From Listeria kieliensis (lineage in GTDB: Bacteria; Bacillota; Bacilli; Lactobacillales; Listeriaceae), in contig NZ_LARY01000001.1 of assembly GCF_003369925.1 (NCBI RefSeq), positions 744,001 through 808,000 on the forward strand: a stretch of DNA of 64,000 nt, given 5' to 3'. Positions 1 through 8,966 of this stretch are shown here, piece by piece (position 1 is the first letter of the stretch; each line of letters begins with the position of its first letter). A program made the translations under genes and the position numbers. The notes under the pieces are model-generated. The model was not told the DNA's origin, did not search any database, and saw nothing but the letters and a program-made list of their open reading frames with translations.

Positions 1-65
1 GATTCGATTATGCAAAGCAAAGATTTAACTCAATTTATTTTATAAAATTTTAGGAGGAGCTAATT

Positions 66-845
66 ATGAGCTTATTAGAAAAAACAAGAAAGATTAATGC
101 AATGTTACAAAACACGTCAGGAAAGACTGTAAACTTCAAAGAAATGGCTGACACACTGAGTGACGTTATTGAAGCCAATACTTATATTGTTAGTCGTAAA
201 GGAAAACTTCTTGGTTATTCTGAAATTTTACCAATTGAAAACGAACGGATGAAGCAAATGCTTTCTGAACGTCAATTCCCAGAAGAATACACACAAAGTT
301 TATTTAATGTTAATGAAACTTCTGCAAACCTAGAAGTTTCTAGCCAATACACAGCTTTCCCAATTGAAAATAGCGATTTATTTACAAAAGGCTTAACGAC
401 TATCGTTCCTGTTGTTGGTGGTGGAGAACGTCTTGGAACTTTGATTTTGTCCCGTATGGAAAACAACTTCACAGATGATGATCTTTTACTTGCTGAATAC
501 GGAAGTACAGTAGTGGGCATGGAAATTCTTCACGAAAAAGCAGAAGAAATCGAAGAAGAAGCGCGTAGCCGTGCAGTTGTACAAATGGCGATCAGTTCGC
601 TTTCATATAGTGAACTGGAAGCAATTGAACATATCTTTGATGAATTAAATGGAAAAGAAGGCTTGCTAGTTGCTTCTAAAATTGCTGACCGTGTCGGAAT
701 TACTCGTTCTGTCATCGTCAATGCACTTCGTAAATTAGAAAGCGCCGGCGTGATTGATTCACGTTCACTTGGAATGAAGGGGACATTCATTCGTGTCTTA
801 AATGACAAATTCTTAGTTGAACTTGAAAAACTAAAAAATAGCTAA
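66..845 (+). CDS. codY: GTP/branched-chain amino acid-responsive global repressor CodY
   Basis: CodY senses GTP and branched-chain amino acids and represses nutrient-limitation genes in low-GC Gram-positives. The 259-residue length is the family norm. The N-terminal two thirds form the GAF-type ligand domain. The C-terminal winged helix-turn-helix is visible at about residues 203-222 ([23 protein letters not shown]), and the conserved SLGMKGTFI lies just after it. AGGAGG sits a few bases before the ATG. In related genomes codY is the last gene of the xerC-hslV-hslU-codY operon; those genes would lie left of the window. A strong terminator follows directly. Confidence 0.98.
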   Translation: MSLLEKTRKINAMLQNTSGKTVNFKEMADTLSDVIEANTYIVSRKGKLLGYSEILPIENERMKQMLSERQFPEEYTQSLFNVNETSANLEVSSQYTAFPIENSDLFTKGLTTIVPVVGGGERLGTLILSRMENNFTDDDLLLAEYGSTVVGMEILHEKAEEIEEEARSRAVVQMAISSLSYSELEAIEHIFDELNGKEGLLVASKIADRVGITRSVIVNALRKLESAGVIDSRSLGMKGTFIRVLNDKFLVELEKLKNS

Positions 846-858
846 ATTTAAAATACGG

Positions 859-911
859 GCCTCTTGTTTTCTAGAATTCCTTCAGGTAATTAGAAAACAA
901 GAGGCTTTTTA
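859..911 (+). terminator. Terminator of codY
   Basis: Perfect 14-bp stem (GCCTCTTGTTTTCT at 859-872 and its complement at 892-905) followed by a T-run. It ends the codY transcript. Confidence 0.93.
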
Positions 912-986
912 TTGTACTTAGATTTCTTTTTTGAAGGATAATTTGCTAAAATGGAGAAGGATACTGTTTTTTGGAGGGACGATTTG

Positions 987-1415
987 ATGTTATACACGGA
1001 AACCAAAATAGAAGTTCGTTATGCAGAAACGGATCAAATGGGCGTTGTTTACCATGCGAATTACCTCGTATGGATGGAGCTCGCGAGAAATCACTTTATC
1101 GAAGAAAGCTTAGGACTACGCTACTACGACATGGAACAGCGTGGCTTTTTATCGCCAGTAATCGACGTTTCGGTTCATTACGGAAAACCACTGCGTTACG
1201 GGCAAGAAGCAATAGTTAAGACTTGGTTAGTCGCCTATGACGGGTTACGCGTCACATACGGCTATGAAATTCGTTATGCAGATAGTGGCGAAGTTGCCAT
1301 TACCGGAGAAACAAAACATGTTTGTGTTACTAAAGAAGATTTTAAACCGGTTGCGCTAAAGCGAGAATTGAAAGATTGGCATGAAAAATACTTACAAGCA
1401 CTCGAGGAAGGGTGA
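987..1415 (+). CDS. yneP: YbgC/YneP-type acyl-CoA thioesterase (hotdog fold)
   Basis: Small 4HBT-family thioesterase that would hydrolyse acyl-CoA or acyl-ACP thioesters. The family active-site segment is clear: RYAETDQMGVVYHANYLVW near the N-terminus, with the Asp of ETDQMG. I start at the ATG at 987 because TTGGAGGGAC lies a few bases before it. An in-frame ATG at 951 would add 12 unconserved residues without a better ribosome binding site. The product has 142 residues. It is followed without a gap by yneQ and an epimerase-like gene, so the three are probably one transcript. The physiological substrate is unknown. Confidence 0.9.
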   Translation: MLYTETKIEVRYAETDQMGVVYHANYLVWMELARNHFIEESLGLRYYDMEQRGFLSPVIDVSVHYGKPLRYGQEAIVKTWLVAYDGLRVTYGYEIRYADSGEVAITGETKHVCVTKEDFKPVALKRELKDWHEKYLQALEEG

Positions 1416-1420
1416 GCGAG

Positions 1421-1738
1421 ATGGCTTTTGGGGTAAAGCGTGATGAGTTAATGGCGTTTAAAAAAAAGGCCGAACGAGGCGAAATTGCACTTTTAACCCA
1501 TTACTGGATTGATGAACGGTTTCCCAATTCTAAAACGGTCACAAAAGCGGCAAGTGCTGATATTGAAGCCTTAAAAAAATGGGGTCGAAGCTATCACTTA
1601 CCGGAAAACTATATTGATTATGGACATAAGAATTTACCACATTATGATTTATTTGGGGATATTCAACTGGAAATTCTAGAAAAAGAAGGAAAATGGGATC
1701 AAATTGAACGATTTCATTTGAAGGGAGACAAGGAATGA
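1421..1738 (+). CDS. yneQ: Conserved hypothetical protein, YneQ-like
   Basis: Small soluble protein of about 105 residues resembling Bacillus YneQ, a family without an established function. The frame opens at a GTG at 1412 that overlaps the thioesterase stop. The ATG at 1421 fits better, because GAGGAAGG at 1404-1411 is then 9 bases upstream. The sequence is basic and aromatic-rich (RSYHLPENYIDYGHKN, HYDLFGDIQLE), with no membrane segment or recognisable catalytic motif. It is translationally coupled to the next gene through an ATGA overlap at 1735. Confidence 0.78.
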   Translation: MAFGVKRDELMAFKKKAERGEIALLTHYWIDERFPNSKTVTKAASADIEALKKWGRSYHLPENYIDYGHKNLPHYDLFGDIQLEILEKEGKWDQIERFHLKGDKE

Positions 1739-2607
1739 TTAAATTAGAAAACGAGTTGCTGCTTGTTGAATTAACTGAGCAAGGAGCAGAACTTACGAAG
1801 ATTTACCACAAGAAAACGGGACTTGATTATTTGTGGGATGCCGATCAAGCGTTTTGGGGGAGACATGCTCCGATTTTATTTCCAACAGTAGGTCGCTTAG
1901 TAGATGATACTTACTATGTTGATGGCGAGGCTTTTCATTTAACGCAACATGGTTTTGCGCGAGATAAAGCGTTTACTGTAGTCGAATTAGTTGAAAATCA
2001 AGTTGTTCTTGAGCTGCTCGCTGATGACAAATCAAAACTTATCTATCCTTTTTCGTTTCGCTTAAGAGTTACTTATACTTTACTTGATGATCAAATCCGA
2101 GTAGAGTATCAAGTTGAAAATACAGACAAGCGTCGCATTTATTTTTCAATTGGAGCGCACCCAGCCTTCAATGTTCCACTCACAGAAGGAACAAAATTTG
2201 AGGATTACTATCTCGACTTTGGTCAAAAAGAAAAGCTGGATACGCTTTTACTTGAGGGGCCGTATCGTAGTGGAGAATTGAAAGCTCTTGCTACCGAAAA
2301 AACGGATACGCTCGATTTAGATTATTCTTTATTTGAAAATGATGCCTTGATTTTTGAGGGGCTAAGTGGGAATGAGATCGCGATTCGCTCGAAAAAGCAT
2401 CCTCATTTTGTTAAAGTGTCCTTCCCGCATTTTCCTTTTGTGGGGATCTGGACACCAGGAGATGGTGCTCCATTTTTATGTATTGAACCGTGGTTTGGGA
2501 TTGCAGATGGCGTTGGGAATTCCGTCGAACTTCGAGATAAAGCAGGCATCGAGCAGCTTGATCCGGAAGCTATTTTCACGTCTGAATATCGCATTCAACT
2601 TGGATAA
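1735..2607 (+). CDS. Aldose 1-epimerase-like protein, LacX type
   Basis: Galactose mutarotase-superfamily protein of 290 residues that probably interconverts sugar anomers or binds a hexose. Family landmarks are LFPTVGRL near residue 45, QHGFARD (His), GAHPAFN (second His) and CIEPWFG (the Glu used as base). This is the shorter LacX-like subgroup rather than GalM proper. It starts in an ATGA overlap with yneQ and ends in a bidirectional terminator shared with plsY. The substrate cannot be told from sequence. Confidence 0.88.
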   Translation: MIKLENELLLVELTEQGAELTKIYHKKTGLDYLWDADQAFWGRHAPILFPTVGRLVDDTYYVDGEAFHLTQHGFARDKAFTVVELVENQVVLELLADDKSKLIYPFSFRLRVTYTLLDDQIRVEYQVENTDKRRIYFSIGAHPAFNVPLTEGTKFEDYYLDFGQKEKLDTLLLEGPYRSGELKALATEKTDTLDLDYSLFENDALIFEGLSGNEIAIRSKKHPHFVKVSFPHFPFVGIWTPGDGAPFLCIEPWFGIADGVGNSVELRDKAGIEQLDPEAIFTSEYRIQLG

Positions 2608-2608
2608 A

Positions 2609-2650
2609 AAAAGGAATTCAGCGTACAATGAGTACGCTGAATTCCTTCGC
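2609..2650. terminator. Bidirectional terminator between the epimerase gene and plsY
   Basis: Perfect 16-bp stem (2611-2626 with 2632-2647) and a 5-base loop. The A-run on the left gives plsY a T-run on the minus strand. Confidence 0.9.
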
Positions 2651-2651
2651 T

Positions 2652-3248
2652 TTACATCCAAGTGATTTTAGGTTCCTCGCCATTTCGAATTCGGTTAATA
2701 TTGGCACGGTGTCGCCAAATGATAAATAAGGCTAAGCAAGTAATGAGCACAATTAAAATTAAATCGCCCATAAAAAGAGAGATTATAAATGCGGCTACAG
2801 CTGCAACCATTGAACTTAATGATACATATTTGCTGATTTTCAGCGTTAAAAGAAAGACAAGAATCGCTGCGATGAATAAAAGCGGTGCATAAGCAAGGAC
2901 GACCCCTGCCGATGTGGCAACAGCTTTACCACCTCGGAAGCCAGCAAAGATGGGAAAACTATGTCCAATGATGGCAAAAACCCCTGTGAGTAGCATAAAA
3001 TGTCCATCAAGTTGCGGCAAAAAGAAGAAAGGAAGAAGCGTTGCAAGCGATCCTTTTAAAATGTCAAGAACAGTCACAACAGAGCCTGCCTTTACGCCAA
3101 GAACACGAAACGAGTTTGTCGCGCCTAAGTTTCCGCTACCAAATTCGCGAATATCTTTTTTGTAAAAAATTTTCCCAATCCAAAGACCAGATGGAATTGA
3201 TCCAATGATGTATGCAGCAAGGCACAGTAAAATCAGTTTGGCAATCAT
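2652..3248 (-). CDS. plsY: Glycerol-3-phosphate acyltransferase PlsY
   Basis: Membrane enzyme that transfers the acyl group of acyl-phosphate to glycerol-3-phosphate, the first committed step of phospholipid synthesis. At 198 residues it has the usual length and five hydrophobic segments. The three PlsY motifs are visible: [26 protein letters not shown] and [21 protein letters not shown]. The ATG at 3248 is preceded on the minus strand by AAGGGG. It stands alone between two convergent or divergent plus-strand units. Confidence 0.97.
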   Translation of the reverse strand: MIAKLILLCLAAYIIGSIPSGLWIGKIFYKKDIREFGSGNLGATNSFRVLGVKAGSVVTVLDILKGSLATLLPFFFLPQLDGHFMLLTGVFAIIGHSFPIFAGFRGGKAVATSAGVVLAYAPLLFIAAILVFLLTLKISKYVSLSSMVAAVAAFIISLFMGDLILIVLITCLALFIIWRHRANINRIRNGEEPKITWM

Positions 3249-3285
3249 AATAAAACCCCTTTTGTAACGGTATTTTCTGTTATGA

Positions 3286-3294
3286 ATTATAGCA
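3286..3294 (-). promoter_or_regulatory. Putative extended -10 of the plsY promoter
   Basis: On the minus strand the sequence reads TGCTATAAT, an extended -10 element, about 40 bases before the plsY start. No convincing -35 is visible. Confidence 0.55.
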
Positions 3295-3364
3295 TAGTTT
3301 ACGCTTAAATGGTGAAAAAGCGCGGAATTTGGTTTCTCTTTTTAGCCATCTCTTGGCTAGTGGC

Positions 3365-3393
3365 TTTACAATGAGGAGTTTAAACGATAAAAT
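3365..3393 (+). promoter_or_regulatory. SigA promoter of the CoA-binding protein gene
   Basis: TTTACA (3365-3370), 17-bp spacer, TAAAAT (3388-3393), about 65 bases upstream of the gene. Confidence 0.7.
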
Positions 3394-3457
3394 AGTATTT
3401 TGAATGAAACGTTAAACAGCGAACGAACTTCTTGTTAAAACGAAAGGAGTAAATGGC

Positions 3458-3865
3458 GTGCAAAATCCGAGTAAACAACAAATTGATACAATTCTAAAAT
3501 CTGCTAAAACGATTGCAGTTGTTGGTTTGAGTGATAAACCAGAACGAACGAGTTACCAAGTTGCAAAAGTCATGCAGGAAGCGGGGTACCGAATAATTCC
3601 CGTTAATCCGAATGCATCAGAAATTCTTTCGGAGAAAACGGTAGGGAGCCTTGACGAAATTAATGAGCATGTAGATATTGTCAACGTTTTCAGGCGTTCT
3701 GAGTTTTTGCCAGAAGTTGCACGCGATTTTCTAAAAATGGATGCGGATGTTTTCTGGGCACAACTTGGCCTTGTTAACGAGGAAGCTTATGAGCTTTTAA
3801 AAGATAGCCATCCCGTAATCATGGATAAGTGTATTAAGGTGGCTTACCGCGAAATGGAACATTAA
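3458..3865 (+). CDS. yneT: CoA-binding domain protein, YneT-like
   Basis: Small stand-alone Rossmann-type CoA-binding protein (135 residues) of the YneT/YccU family. Seen in sequence: KTIAVVGLSDKPERTSYQVAK (nucleotide-binding loop), GYRIIPVNPN and VDIVNVFRRSE. It starts with GTG, and AAAGGAG at 3444-3449 lies 8 bases upstream. The nearby ATG at 3453 is out of frame. It precedes parE as yneT does in Bacillus, and a modest terminator separates the two. Its biochemical role is unknown. Confidence 0.9.
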   Translation: MQNPSKQQIDTILKSAKTIAVVGLSDKPERTSYQVAKVMQEAGYRIIPVNPNASEILSEKTVGSLDEINEHVDIVNVFRRSEFLPEVARDFLKMDADVFWAQLGLVNEEAYELLKDSHPVIMDKCIKVAYREMEH

Positions 3866-3871
3866 CAGGTG

Positions 3872-3899
3872 AACAGGTTCTTTTCGGGCCTGTTTTTTC
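3872..3899 (+). terminator. Weak terminator between yneT and parE
   Basis: AACAGG (3872-3877) pairs with CCTGTT (3889-3894) and runs into T's. The short stem may allow readthrough. Confidence 0.5.
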
Positions 3900-3962
3900 A
3901 CGGCTTTCTAGAGCAACTTAAGAAAATACGACTTACTTGGAATTGAAAGGAGTTATGGATAG

Positions 3963-5927
3963 ATGAAAAAAAGTGAATACAATGATGATTCTATTCAGGT
4001 ATTAGAAGGACTGGAAGCAGTTCGAAAAAGACCTGCCATGTATATCGGCTCAACCGACGTACGCGGACTTCATCATTTAGTATATGAAATTGTCGATAAT
4101 TCGGTCGACGAAGCTTTAAATGGATATGGAAAAGAAATCAAAGTTATTTTACATGAAGATGGTAGTGTCAGTGTAACAGACCACGGTCGGGGAATGCCGA
4201 TCGGTATGCATAAAACGGGAAAATCAACTGTCGAAGTCATTTTAACTGTTCTTCATGCTGGCGGTAAATTTGGCCAAGAAGGCGGCTATAAAACAAGTGG
4301 TGGCTTGCACGGTGTGGGTTCATCGGTTGTCAATGCGCTTTCAGAATGGCTAACAGTTACGATTCACCGAGATCAAGCCGTTTATGAACAACGCTTTGAA
4401 CATGGCGGGAAACCGGCTAGCAAGCTCACTAAAATTGGCAAGGCAAAAGATACGGGAACGACACTCCGGTTTAAGCCTGATCCAGAGATTTTCCCAGTCA
4501 CATCGTTTAACTATGAAGTCTTGTCAGAACGTCTGCGCGAATCCGCGTTCTTGCTTAAAGGTTTACGTATTGAATTGATTGACGAACGTGTTGGCATGGG
4601 CGAAGTGTTTTATTTTGAAGAAGGCGTTAAAAACTTTGTTGAGTATATCAACGAAGGAAAAGACGTTTTACATCCAGTTGTTGCTTTTGAAGGCGAAAGT
4701 AATGATATCGAAATCGAAATGGCTTTTCAGTTCAATGACGGCTACTCGGAAACCGTTCTTAGCTTTGTTAACAACGTCCGCACCCCTAATGCGGGGACGC
4801 ACGAAGCAGGAATGCGCTCAGCTATGACACGTGTGTTTAATGAATATGCTAAACGTGTCGGGCTGTTAAAAGAAAAAGATAAAAATCTTGAAGGAAGCGA
4901 TATTCGTGAAGGCTTAGCTGCTGTTTTGTCTGTTCGTGTACCAGAACGCATGCTTCAATTTGAAGGACAAACGAAAGAAAAATTAGGAACGACCGAAGCC
5001 CGTGCGGCAACGGATGCTGTGGTTGCGGAGCATATTGCTTATTTTCTTGCAGAAAATCCTGATACAAGCAGTTTGCTCATTAAAAAAGCAATCAAAGCGC
5101 GTGAAGCGCGTGAAGCCGCTCGAAAAGCGCGTGAAGAGACACGGAATGGCAAGAAGCGGAAACGTTCAGAAACACTTCTTTCTGGGAAATTGACGCCTGC
5201 ACAATCGCGTAATGCAAGTCGGAACGAACTTTACTTGGTGGAGGGGGATTCGGCCGGTGGTTCGGCTAAGCAAGGTCGAGATCGGCATTTTCAAGCGATT
5301 TTGCCACTTCGAGGAAAAGTGATTAACGCCGAAAAAGCGAAACTTCAAGATATCTTGAAAAATGAAGAAATCAATACCATTATTCATACAGTAGGCGCTG
5401 GTGTTGGACCAGAATTTGAAGTCGAAGATTGCAATTACGATAAAGTCATCATTATGACGGATGCGGATACAGATGGAGCGCATATTCAAGTGCTGCTCTT
5501 AACTTTCTTCTACCGGTATATGCGGCCGCTTGTTGAAGCCGGGAAAGTGTATATTGCTTTACCTCCACTTTACAAAGTGAGTAAGGGCAGCGGTAAAAAA
5601 GAAGTGATTGAATATGCTTGGACGGATGACGAACTAGATGGAGCTATTCAAAAAATTGGGAAAGGCTACATGATCCAACGCTACAAAGGTCTTGGGGAAA
5701 TGAATGCCGATCAACTTTGGGAAACAACTATGAATCCAGAAACGCGGACTTTGATTCGTGTTCGGATGGAAGATGTGGCAAGAGCTGAACGTCGTGTTGC
5801 AACCCTTATGGGAGACAAAGTAGAGCCGCGCCGGAAGTGGATTGAATCTCACGTGGAATTTAGCTTGGAAGACGATTCCAATATTCTGGATAACGAAAAT
5901 ATGGTAGAGGGGGCGGATGAATCTTGA
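3963..5927 (+). CDS. parE: DNA topoisomerase IV subunit B
   Basis: ATPase subunit of topoisomerase IV, which decatenates daughter chromosomes. At 654 residues it is full length. The GHKL ATPase is shown by DNSVDEAL, DHGRGMP and GGLHGVGSSVVNALS. The Toprim domain is shown by YLVEGDSAGGSAKQGRD and IIMTDADTDGAHI. AAAGGAG lies about 10 bases before the ATG. A closer ATG at 3955 opens only a three-codon frame. The stop overlaps the TTG start of parC, so the two subunits are translationally coupled. Confidence 0.98.
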   Translation: MKKSEYNDDSIQVLEGLEAVRKRPAMYIGSTDVRGLHHLVYEIVDNSVDEALNGYGKEIKVILHEDGSVSVTDHGRGMPIGMHKTGKSTVEVILTVLHAGGKFGQEGGYKTSGGLHGVGSSVVNALSEWLTVTIHRDQAVYEQRFEHGGKPASKLTKIGKAKDTGTTLRFKPDPEIFPVTSFNYEVLSERLRESAFLLKGLRIELIDERVGMGEVFYFEEGVKNFVEYINEGKDVLHPVVAFEGESNDIEIEMAFQFNDGYSETVLSFVNNVRTPNAGTHEAGMRSAMTRVFNEYAKRVGLLKEKDKNLEGSDIREGLAAVLSVRVPERMLQFEGQTKEKLGTTEARAATDAVVAEHIAYFLAENPDTSSLLIKKAIKAREAREAARKAREETRNGKKRKRSETLLSGKLTPAQSRNASRNELYLVEGDSAGGSAKQGRDRHFQAILPLRGKVINAEKAKLQDILKNEEINTIIHTVGAGVGPEFEVEDCNYDKVIIMTDADTDGAHIQVLLLTFFYRYMRPLVEAGKVYIALPPLYKVSKGSGKKEVIEYAWTDDELDGAIQKIGKGYMIQRYKGLGEMNADQLWETTMNPETRTLIRVRMEDVARAERRVATLMGDKVEPRRKWIESHVEFSLEDDSNILDNENMVEGADES

Positions 5928-8386
5928 GTAATACACCTGGACAACAAATTCAAGATTTAGCGCTTGAAGAGGTAATGGGTGACCGTTTTGGTCGCTATAG
6001 TAAATACATTATTCAAGAACGTGCGCTTCCAGATGCGCGTGATGGTCTGAAGCCTGTTCAAAGACGGATTTTATTCGCGATGAATGAAGAAGGAAATACA
6101 GCTGAAAAAGGATTTCGTAAGTCGGCGAAAACGGTCGGAAACGTAATCGGGAATTACCATCCGCATGGGGATACGTCTGTTTATGATGCGATGGTTCGGA
6201 TGAGTCAAGACTGGAAAGTGCGCAATGTGCTGATTGAAATGCACGGAAATAACGGGAGTGTGGACGGAGATCCGGCTGCTGCGATGCGTTATACGGAAGC
6301 AAGACTTGCTCCGATTGCTGCGGAACTTTTACGTGATATTGAGAAGGAAACGGTTGATTTTGTTCCAAACTTTGATGATACATCAAGCGAACCCACTGTG
6401 CTTCCGGCACGCTTCCCTAACTTGCTAGTTAATGGCTCGACTGGGATTTCTGCTGGTTATGCGACAGACATTCCGCCGCATAATTTGAGCGAAATTATTG
6501 ATGCTGTTATTAAGCGGCTCGATGCTCCTGATTGTGATCTTTCAGCGCTGCTTAAAATCGTGAAAGGGCCTGATTTTCCAACTGGTGGGATTATTCAAGG
6601 TGCTGATGGCATCCGAAAAGCTTATGAAACCGGGAAAGGTCGTGTTGTCGTTCGCTCAAAAACGGCAATTGAAGATATTCGCGGGGGCAGAAAGCAAATT
6701 ACGGTTTATGAAATTCCATATGAAGTGAATAAAGCAAATCTTGTTAAACGGATTGATGAACTAAGACTAGATAAAAAAATTGAGGGGATTTCAGAGGTTC
6801 GTGATGAAACGGACCGGACTGGTCTAAGGATTGCAATCGAGCTGAAAAAAGAAGCCAATGCAGAAGGTGTTTTGAATTACTTATTCAAAAATACGGATCT
6901 GCAAGTGAGCTATAATTTCAATATGGTGGCCATCTTCAATAAGCGACCTGTTTTGATGGGGCTAATTGGGCTACTAGATGCTTATATTGCGCATCAAAAA
7001 GAAATTATCACAAAGCGTTCGGAGTTTGATATTCGGAAAGCACGTGCGCGCGAGCACATCTTAGCTGGTCTGATGAAAGCTCTCTCGATTCTTGATGAAG
7101 TTATTCGCTTGATTCGTGAATCGAAAGATAAGCGCGATGCAAAACTAAATTTACAAGATCGCTATGACTTTAGTGAAAAACAAGCAGAAGCGATTGTTTC
7201 GTTACAACTTTATCGTTTAACTAATACTGATATTACTGAACTGAAAGAAGAAGCGAAGGAACTGCAAGAAAAAATCAGTCGCCTAGAGAAAATTTTACAG
7301 AATCCAGGCGAACTTATCGCTGTTTTAAAAGATGAGTTAAAAGAAATTAAGAAAAAATATAAAACAGCTCGCCTGACTGAAATCCAAGCTGAAATTGAAG
7401 AAATTAAAATTGATACAGAAGTGCTCGTCGCAAGTGAAGATGTGGTTGTTTCGGTGACGAAAGAAGGCTACGTCAAACGTACGAGTATGCGTTCCTATAG
7501 CGCTTCAAATGGTCAAGATTTGGCGATGAAGGATTTAGATCACCCGATTTTTATCGAAAAACTGAATACGATGGACTCGCTTTTAATGTTTACGAGTCGC
7601 GGAAACTTTATTTACCGGCCGGTGCATGAGCTTCCAGAGATGCGCTGGAAAAACTTGGGCGATCATATTAGCCACTTAGCGGGCGATTTGGCTCAGGGAG
7701 AAGAAATTATTGCTGCAAAAGGCATTTCGAAATTCGATGATGCGCATTATTTCTTGTTTGTAACGCGAAATGGAATGATCAAAACCTCGCTTATTTCAAA
7801 TTACAAGCCGCAGCGCTACTCTAAATCCATGATGGCGATTAAACTCAAAGCAGATGATGAGCTTTTAAGCGTTGACTTGATCGATCAGTCGGAAGATGTG
7901 TTCCTTGCAAGTAAATTTGGTTATGGCTTACGCTATGCTGTTAGTGAAGTACCTGATTCTGGCACAAGAACGGCGGGCGTCAAGGCAATCAATTTGAAGA
8001 GCGGTGACGAGGTGAGTGGAGCCGTTGTTATTTCGAAAGAGGAAACGAAAAAACTCTTCTTGCTGACGCAGCGTGGCTCACTGAAAAAAATGAAGCTTGC
8101 TGAATTTGAACCAATTTCACGTGCTAAACGTGGCTTGATTATGCTTCGCGAATTGAAAAACAGCCCGCATCGCGTTTTCCGTGTTTTCCTTGCGGCTGAT
8201 GATGAATCGTTGATGATTGAAACGGATAAGGAACAATTTGTGGAAGTTGAACTAAAAAATGTTCGGACAGCTGATCGCTATTCAAATGGTTCGTTTGTTG
8301 TTGATGAGGCACTGGAAGGAAAACCAGTCGATGCTTGGTTAGAGATTCCTGAGATTAAAGAAGAACCTAGTGAAACAAATTCGTAA
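5924..8386 (+). CDS. parC: DNA topoisomerase IV subunit A
   Basis: DNA-cleaving subunit of topoisomerase IV, 820 residues. The catalytic tyrosine lies in AAMRYTEARL (about Y123). The quinolone-determining loop reads HPHGDTSVYDAM, with Thr and Asp at the positions usually called 80 and 84, so no typical resistance change is apparent. A coiled coil follows at about 440-490 and the C-terminal beta-pinwheel from about 500. The start is TTG, overlapping the parE stop by four bases, with AGAGGGGG about 10 bases upstream. Confidence 0.98.
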   Translation: MSNTPGQQIQDLALEEVMGDRFGRYSKYIIQERALPDARDGLKPVQRRILFAMNEEGNTAEKGFRKSAKTVGNVIGNYHPHGDTSVYDAMVRMSQDWKVRNVLIEMHGNNGSVDGDPAAAMRYTEARLAPIAAELLRDIEKETVDFVPNFDDTSSEPTVLPARFPNLLVNGSTGISAGYATDIPPHNLSEIIDAVIKRLDAPDCDLSALLKIVKGPDFPTGGIIQGADGIRKAYETGKGRVVVRSKTAIEDIRGGRKQITVYEIPYEVNKANLVKRIDELRLDKKIEGISEVRDETDRTGLRIAIELKKEANAEGVLNYLFKNTDLQVSYNFNMVAIFNKRPVLMGLIGLLDAYIAHQKEIITKRSEFDIRKARAREHILAGLMKALSILDEVIRLIRESKDKRDAKLNLQDRYDFSEKQAEAIVSLQLYRLTNTDITELKEEAKELQEKISRLEKILQNPGELIAVLKDELKEIKKKYKTARLTEIQAEIEEIKIDTEVLVASEDVVVSVTKEGYVKRTSMRSYSASNGQDLAMKDLDHPIFIEKLNTMDSLLMFTSRGNFIYRPVHELPEMRWKNLGDHISHLAGDLAQGEEIIAAKGISKFDDAHYFLFVTRNGMIKTSLISNYKPQRYSKSMMAIKLKADDELLSVDLIDQSEDVFLASKFGYGLRYAVSEVPDSGTRTAGVKAINLKSGDEVSGAVVISKEETKKLFLLTQRGSLKKMKLAEFEPISRAKRGLIMLRELKNSPHRVFRVFLAADDESLMIETDKEQFVEVELKNVRTADRYSNGSFVVDEALEGKPVDAWLEIPEIKEEPSETNS

Positions 8387-8391
8387 CAACT

Positions 8392-8431
8392 AAAAACCGG
8401 CTATTCTAGCAAAAGATTGGTCGGTTTTTCT
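8392..8431 (+). terminator. Terminator after parC, just ahead of luxS
   Basis: AAAAACCG (8392-8399) pairs with CGGTTTTT (8422-8429) and ends in a T-run. It lies only 30 bases before the luxS start. Confidence 0.75.
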
Positions 8432-8460
8432 TGCAAAAGATTGTGGAGAGGAGCTTTTTT

Positions 8461-8925
8461 ATGAGTGAAAAAATGAATGTAGAAAGTTTTAATTTAGATC
8501 ACACGAAGGTGAAGGCGCCATACGTGAGACTTGCTGGCGTGAAAAAAGGTTTGCACGGAGATGAAATTTATAAGTATGATGTGCGTTTTAAGCAACCCAA
8601 CAAAGCACATATGGAAATGCCGGCACTCCATTCACTTGAGCATTTGATGGCTGAGCTTTCGAGGAATCACTCGGATAAAGTGGTGGATATTAGTCCGATG
8701 GGATGTCAAACAGGATTTTACGTTTCTATGATTAATCATGACGATTATGAGGACTTTCTCCGCATTTTAGAAGCAACACTTAAGGATTGTCTTGTGCAAG
8801 ACGAAGTACCAGCGTGTAATGAAATGCAGTGTGGATTTGCTGCGAGTCATAGTTTAGAAGGTGCAAAAGAGCTAGCACGTGAATTTCTAGACGGACGTGA
8901 ACATTGGCAGCATGTCTTTGCATAA
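8461..8925 (+). CDS. luxS: S-ribosylhomocysteine lyase LuxS
   Basis: Cleaves S-ribosylhomocysteine to homocysteine and the AI-2 precursor DPD in the activated methyl cycle. The metal site HSLEHLMAE (HxxEH) and the catalytic-Cys segment GCQTGFY are present, with [13 protein letters not shown] near the C-terminus. The ATG at 8461, with GGAGAGGAG 7 bases upstream, gives the usual 154 residues. An in-frame start at 8431 would lie against the parC terminator and is not supported. There is no obvious room for a separate promoter between that terminator and the gene. Confidence 0.97.
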   Translation: MSEKMNVESFNLDHTKVKAPYVRLAGVKKGLHGDEIYKYDVRFKQPNKAHMEMPALHSLEHLMAELSRNHSDKVVDISPMGCQTGFYVSMINHDDYEDFLRILEATLKDCLVQDEVPACNEMQCGFAASHSLEGAKELAREFLDGREHWQHVFA

Positions 8926-8966
8926 AAAAACTCTTTTCCAGGTCGTTACTGGAAAAGAGTTTTTTT
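8926..8966. terminator. Bidirectional terminator between luxS and oatA
   Basis: Stem AAACTCTTTTCCA (8928-8940) with its complement at 8950-8962, flanked by A- and T-runs on both sides, so it serves both converging genes. Confidence 0.92.

Noticed and set aside
1-65. Promoter for codY in the first 65 bases
   Set aside because: TATAAA-like sequences are present, but codY is usually read from the upstream operon that is outside the window, so no promoter can be claimed.
951-986. N-terminal extension of the thioesterase from the ATG at 951
   Set aside because: The extra residues are unlike the family and the GGAGGG site fits the ATG at 987.
5166-5489. Minus-strand open frame of 107 codons inside parE
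   Set aside because: Shadow of parE: no ribosome binding site, no family resemblance, full overlap with a confident gene. The same holds for the other long antisense frames, for example 6009-6410 and 61746-62222.
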